DNA of 64,000 nucleotides from Hippasteria phrygiana (taxonomy: Eukaryota > Echinodermata > Asteroidea > Valvatida > Goniasteridae). The translations under genes and the position numbers were made by a program. A model generated the notes under the pieces. That model made no database searches and was not told where the DNA came from. It saw only the letters and a list, made by a program, of their open reading frames with translations. Where the stretch lies: positions 3,297,501 to 3,361,500 of the forward strand of contig JAZGUH010000185.1 of assembly GCA_037893225.1 (NCBI GenBank). Direction: 5' to 3'. Positions within the stretch are counted from its first letter, which is position 1. Each line of letters starts with the position of its first letter. Shown in pieces: positions 60,438 to 64,000 of this stretch.

Positions 60438-60845
60438 CAACACTCTAAAAACAGATTGGTTGAAAATAACCATTTGATTGGCAGATAATTTTATGTGTCC
60501 AACCAATGATATTGGTCAATTTTAACCAAAAATATTGGTTAAAATAACTAATATCATTGGTTGTTTTGGACCAATTAAGGTCAAAAGACGTAATGGAAAT
60601 GCCATTTTTGTACGATTTTAAAGATATGCTGTCGTCCGTGGTCATTTTGAGTTTTAACCCGTTTTTTATGTTGCTATTTTTCTAGTAATACAAGGGCTAT
60701 TAACTTTTAAATAAGATATCGAACGAAAAACCCATATACGTTCTGTTATGGAATAATTACTTTACAAATGTCGAATTATTTGAGGCCCGACAGTAATTCG
60801 GGATATCTATGTGTGCGATAGAATAATAACCTTTTAGAGTGTTGC
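60438..60845. mobile_element. TA-flanked MITE with CAACACTCTAAAA ends
   Basis: TA lies at 60436-60437 and 60846-60847. CAACACTCTAAAA at the left and TTTTAGAGTGTTG(C) at the right are inverted. The interior has several inverted ccaat/attgg and aaccaa/ttggtt repeats. The ends resemble those of 52890-53116 (CACTCTAAAAAC), so both may belong to one Tc1/mariner-like group. Confidence 0.75.
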
Positions 60846-60847
60846 TA

Positions 60848-61730
60848 ACATAAAACTGGTTAGAAGAAAAATATTAAGAAGAATCTTTAAGCATGGACAG
60901 TATGTCTTTAATTTGTAATACTATTATATTGATCTGTGTGGGCCTATCTCGCTTCCACATATTTTTATGTCTATCAATTTAATTGAACTACCAGAATACA
61001 GTTTTATTAAAAGAAAACACACAGAGTATTGATCAGTTAATTATATTCTGAATCCGTGCAATTTCGGATTGAAGAAAAAGCGATAAAATGATAACATGGT
61101 ACATGTACTACAATACGTGACTTACTCCGCTGTATATTACAAAACACTGTTTGAATAAATAGGTTTTAAGTACATAGTGCCCACACATGTGTTCTTTTAT
61201 ATTCTTGTTTCCTCATTGTGCTATATCAGTTTAACAATCCCCATTGCCCAACCAAATTGACTAGTTTAGGACAACTAGAAATCTTAATTTCTATCTTCTA
61301 TTTCTTTGACTTGTTTTCCATTAACCTTGGTTGGGCTAACTTGCGTTTATGAAAGCTACACAAATCCGCAAATCCTAAGCAAGCCATTGCCTTCAAATTA
61401 ATCCGTAAGATTATAATTTTCAATAAATATTTCTCATCAAATCCTTGTAATGATAAAAAGCTTATTGCACTTCTCCATAAATGTTTTCTGTGCACTGCAA
61501 TACACCAAACGAAAATATCACTAGAAATTAATCCTCTAGCTAGTTATTTCTTCCAAATTTGACACATTCAAAAGCATTCTTTGATTATACATGAGTTTAA
61601 GTTGAGGTTTTCCGGAAGTTCAATACTCTCGTTGAGGCTGGTGCGATTGCGAGGTCAAAGTTCAGTCTCACCACCGCTGATTTGCCCTCTTTACCCACGT
61701 GAACGCCTTTTGGCTAAAAAGTTCACCAAC
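60848..61730. other. No gene recognised
   Basis: AT-rich sequence without supported features. A minus-strand 65-codon ORF at 61298-61495 has no recognised family. Confidence 0.4.
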
Positions 61731-61732
61731 AT

Positions 61733-62005
61733 GGATGGCTTGGGTGGCTTGTTCGTAAAGCGCTCGCCCATCACCAACGTGGCCCGGGTTCGATTTCCGG
61801 CTGCGGACCATATGTGAGTAGAGTTGTGCGTTGGTTCTCTCCTGTGCCACGAGGGTTTTTCTCTGGGTCCTTCGGCTTTCCTCCCTCCGGAAAAATCAAA
61901 CACTTTCGATCTCTGGCTGTGCTCCGTGGTCATTATATGGGTCGTATGGCCGGCTGGAAGAGGCGCCTTTTTTGTTTTACGTGCCAGCGACTCGACCACT
62001 AGCCG
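61733..62005 (+). mobile_element. tRNA-derived SINE with conserved core
   Basis: The head ggatggcttgggtggcttgt...gggttcgatttccggc has A-box- and B-box-like promoter elements of RNA polymerase III. It is followed by a body with gtgccacgagggtttttctc, then tgggtccttcggctttcctc, a type of core found in many invertebrate SINEs. The 3' tail grades into a short-motif array. Overlapping ORFs on both strands are not genes. Confidence 0.75.
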
Positions 62006-62039
62006 CGTCCTTCGCAATTCAGCATATAACTAGTCATTT

Positions 62040-62345
62040 CGCGGCTCGTTTACTCATTTCATGCTCTTTTTGTTGCTCATTTACTAATTTCATGCTCTTT
62101 TTGTTGCTCATTTACTCAGTTATTGCTCTTTTTGTTGCTCATTTACTCATTTCGCTGCTCATTTACTCATTTCATGCTCTTTGTGTTGCTCATTTACTTA
62201 TTTCGCTGCACGAAATGAGTAAATGAGCAGCGAAATGAGTAAATGAGCAGCGAAATGAGTAAATGAGCAACAAAACGAGCATGAAATGAGCAAATGAGCA
62301 GCGAAATGAGCAAATGAGCAGCGAAATAAGTAAATGAGCAACAAA
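62040..62345. repeat. Inverted pair of short tandem arrays (large palindrome)
   Basis: The left half has repeats of ttgctcatttactcatttc and relatives. From about 62213 the right half has repeats of gaaatgagtaaatgagcagc and relatives, the reverse complement. The turn-over point is around ttcgctgcacgaaatgag. It follows the SINE directly. Confidence 0.9.
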
Positions 62346-62564
62346 AAGATCAAGATCCTTTGTACTTACCTTCCACCGTATTTGCAACCAACCTTTTACA
62401 TAGTCCCTACACAATACATCCTGTATAACCCTCTTATTGTGTACTGTGACCTTCTCAATTCCCTCCACAAATTTAGCCACACCTCCTCTGCAATCCCAAT
62501 ACAACGTGCACAAAAATATCGACCAAACACCGACCAAACCGCCCCCGATGGGTCCTAGGCTGTC

Positions 62565-62810
62565 CTATTAAGATTTTTAGGTTCCTTTTGCTTTTTCTTA
62601 GATTTTGTTTGCTAATGAGTCCGCTAAAGATTATCAGGTTCAACCATCCATATCCTGTCCTATTAAGATTATTAGGTCCTATGCTGTCCTATTAAGATTT
62701 TTAGGTTCCTTTTGTTTTTTCTTTGATTTTATGCTAAAGAGTCCGCTAAAGATTTTTAGGTGCCTTTTGTTTTTCCTTTAATTATGCGAATGAGTCGGCA
62801 TCCGTTGTAA
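62565..62810 (+). repeat. Degenerate ~110-120 bp tandem duplication
   Basis: tgtcctattaagatttttag, then gttccttttg and a gagtccgctaaagatt block occur twice. The end (62735-62810) also matches, in reverse orientation, the interior of the element at 53358-54220. Confidence 0.8.
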
Positions 62811-63690
62811 GAAAGCCAACTGAGGGGCATTGTAAAGTGTATTTTTAAAGGAAACTCTAAAACTCTAGGGAAAGTGTGAAACCGTTTCTTGTACATAAAC
62901 CAAATCTAGCAAAACAAAAAAGCGTACGCCATTAATGAGCTTTTTGGTCGTTGGAAAGTTTAATTTTCGTTCATTGTAACGACTCATTATGGAAATTAAA
63001 CCAATATAACAAAACTCATTAATCTAATTTCTTACATTTCTTTACCTAGGTGTGCCCAAACGGTTTAAAACGGTTTCCGTTGGGGCCCTAAATACTTAAA
63101 ATGAACATTTAAAAACACATATTTACGCAAATACAACAATATTTACACAAATAATTGCACTTCTGAAGATTAGACGCAAGTTCTAGTTAAAAGACAAATT
63201 TGTCACAGGTTTGCAAGGTGGCAGTTGTTAAAATATGACAAAAGCATTCACCTTGCGTTGGCAGTGATTGAACGGGGGAGGGGGCTTGTGTTGTGGAACA
63301 TTTGCATATGAACAACATAGCATAACTCGTTCGGGTCAAACGTTTCTCGGGTTGTTGCGCTGCCAACAGCTATTCGCAATAGAATGGCTTATAAAGTATT
63401 TCTATTGTGCAGTTTCGATGAGCAGTGCAGACGTATGTGCTTTCATCTTCATTTTAAGTAAGAGCCATGAACCCGGAAGTTCGTTAGAATTCATGTCTAC
63501 ATTTACTATTGATGACCCCTTGATGCCATAAAAAGTGTGTGTACTTTTGGTTTTCTACCCAAGGTCTTTAACAAAGTTTAGAAATTGGTACGCACGTTTT
63601 TAGCTGTACTTTACGGACGTGTTTCAAGCTTGTACTTCGACACGTTATGTAGTTGTCGGTTACGACATGTGCTTATCAGTTCAGACGGAA
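62811..63690. other. Probable upstream region of the next gene
   Basis: No repeat family recognised. An 87-codon ORF at 63268-63531 is unsupported. No clear TATA box precedes the exon at 63691. Confidence 0.35.
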
Positions 63691-63757
63691 ATGGCTGCTT
63701 TCACATGTTCAGCGTTGACACCTTGCCTTGCTGTTTGGTTGCTATTACTTCTACAAG
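63691..63757 (+). CDS. Probable signal-peptide first exon of the next gene (partial)
   Basis: ATG opens MAAFTCSALTPCLAVWLLLL followed by LQ, a short n-region with a hydrophobic stretch typical of a secretion signal, then CAAG|GTGAGC, a consensus donor at phase 1. Phase-1 signal exons commonly precede extracellular domain exons. The rest lies beyond the window, so the product is unknown. It could be another receptor of the same kind as the RTK upstream, but nothing shown here proves that. Confidence 0.55.
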
Positions 63758-64000
63758 GTGAGCAGTTTTAAAAGCATTGGGAACATTGGATATGGAATAT
63801 CTCTATAGTGCGTTATCTTTTGGTACCCCATTATCTCTGACACGGATTTTCACAGTATTCTGCAGCACCAGACTATATTACCCAACACCCAGAATTTGTG
63901 GATATGCAAATGATCTAACACCAGGGGCAAGAGAGCGGCTAGTAGCGAACCGCTCGATCGTCGTTATGGGAGGGACATTCGAATTGGCACATTCGAAGAG
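63758..64000. other. Probable intron 1 of the next gene
   Basis: Nothing specific seen before the window edge. Confidence 0.35.

Overview
The window looks like a gene-poor, transposon-rich stretch of an invertebrate animal genome. Evidence for this is a spliced receptor tyrosine kinase (RTK) gene with GT-AG introns, a tRNA-derived SINE, many short inverted-repeat transposons with recognisable target-site duplications (TSDs), a Helentron-type Helitron with PHD, OTU and endonuclease modules, and long G/C homopolymers. An invertebrate deuterostome such as amphioxus fits best, but that is inference. There is no bacterial or organellar character.

Layout. 1-545: a diverged piece of the TGACGTCA-rich repeat family, split by a foldback element. 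1700-2343: a Mutator-like foldback element with a 9-bp TSD. 4198-14370: one uninterrupted 3390-codon ORF for a Helentron replicase-helicase (PHD finger, two different cysteine-protease-like domains, 13 x 18-residue repeats, Rep nuclease, PIF1-type helicase, C-terminal endonuclease). 14450-17060: two minisatellite/satellite arrays directly downstream. 20582-44620: about 24 kb of nested tandem repeats (families A, B and C) saturated with TGACGTCA palindromes, with polyA/hairpin 'tail' modules and three arrays of a 29-nt hairpin whose stems vary in a compensatory way. One block (24401-24520) carries an in-frame scrap of a Helentron helicase gene, which links the array to Helentron biology.

45803-59049: the 3' part of an RTK gene on the + strand. 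I reconstructed 17 exons (Ig, FN3, transmembrane, acidic juxtamembrane region, complete kinase domain, short tail, stop) whose splice phases all agree. Its introns are packed with mobile elements: two PIF/Harbinger-type elements with TTA TSDs, a hAT-type element with an 8-bp TSD, a TA-flanked element, a GIY-YIG relic of a Penelope-like element, and others. 59112 onward: a poly(A) signal, more short inverted-repeat elements, a SINE, an inverted pair of short-motif arrays, and at 63691-63757 a probable signal-peptide first exon of the next gene, which runs off the window.

How the parts may work together (inference): the intact Helentron could supply Rep/helicase for non-autonomous relatives. 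The ~2.0-2.4 kb head-to-tail composite units with terminal hairpins and a captured helicase fragment are what rolling-circle amplification of such relatives would leave. The RTK gene is a separate cell-surface signalling gene.
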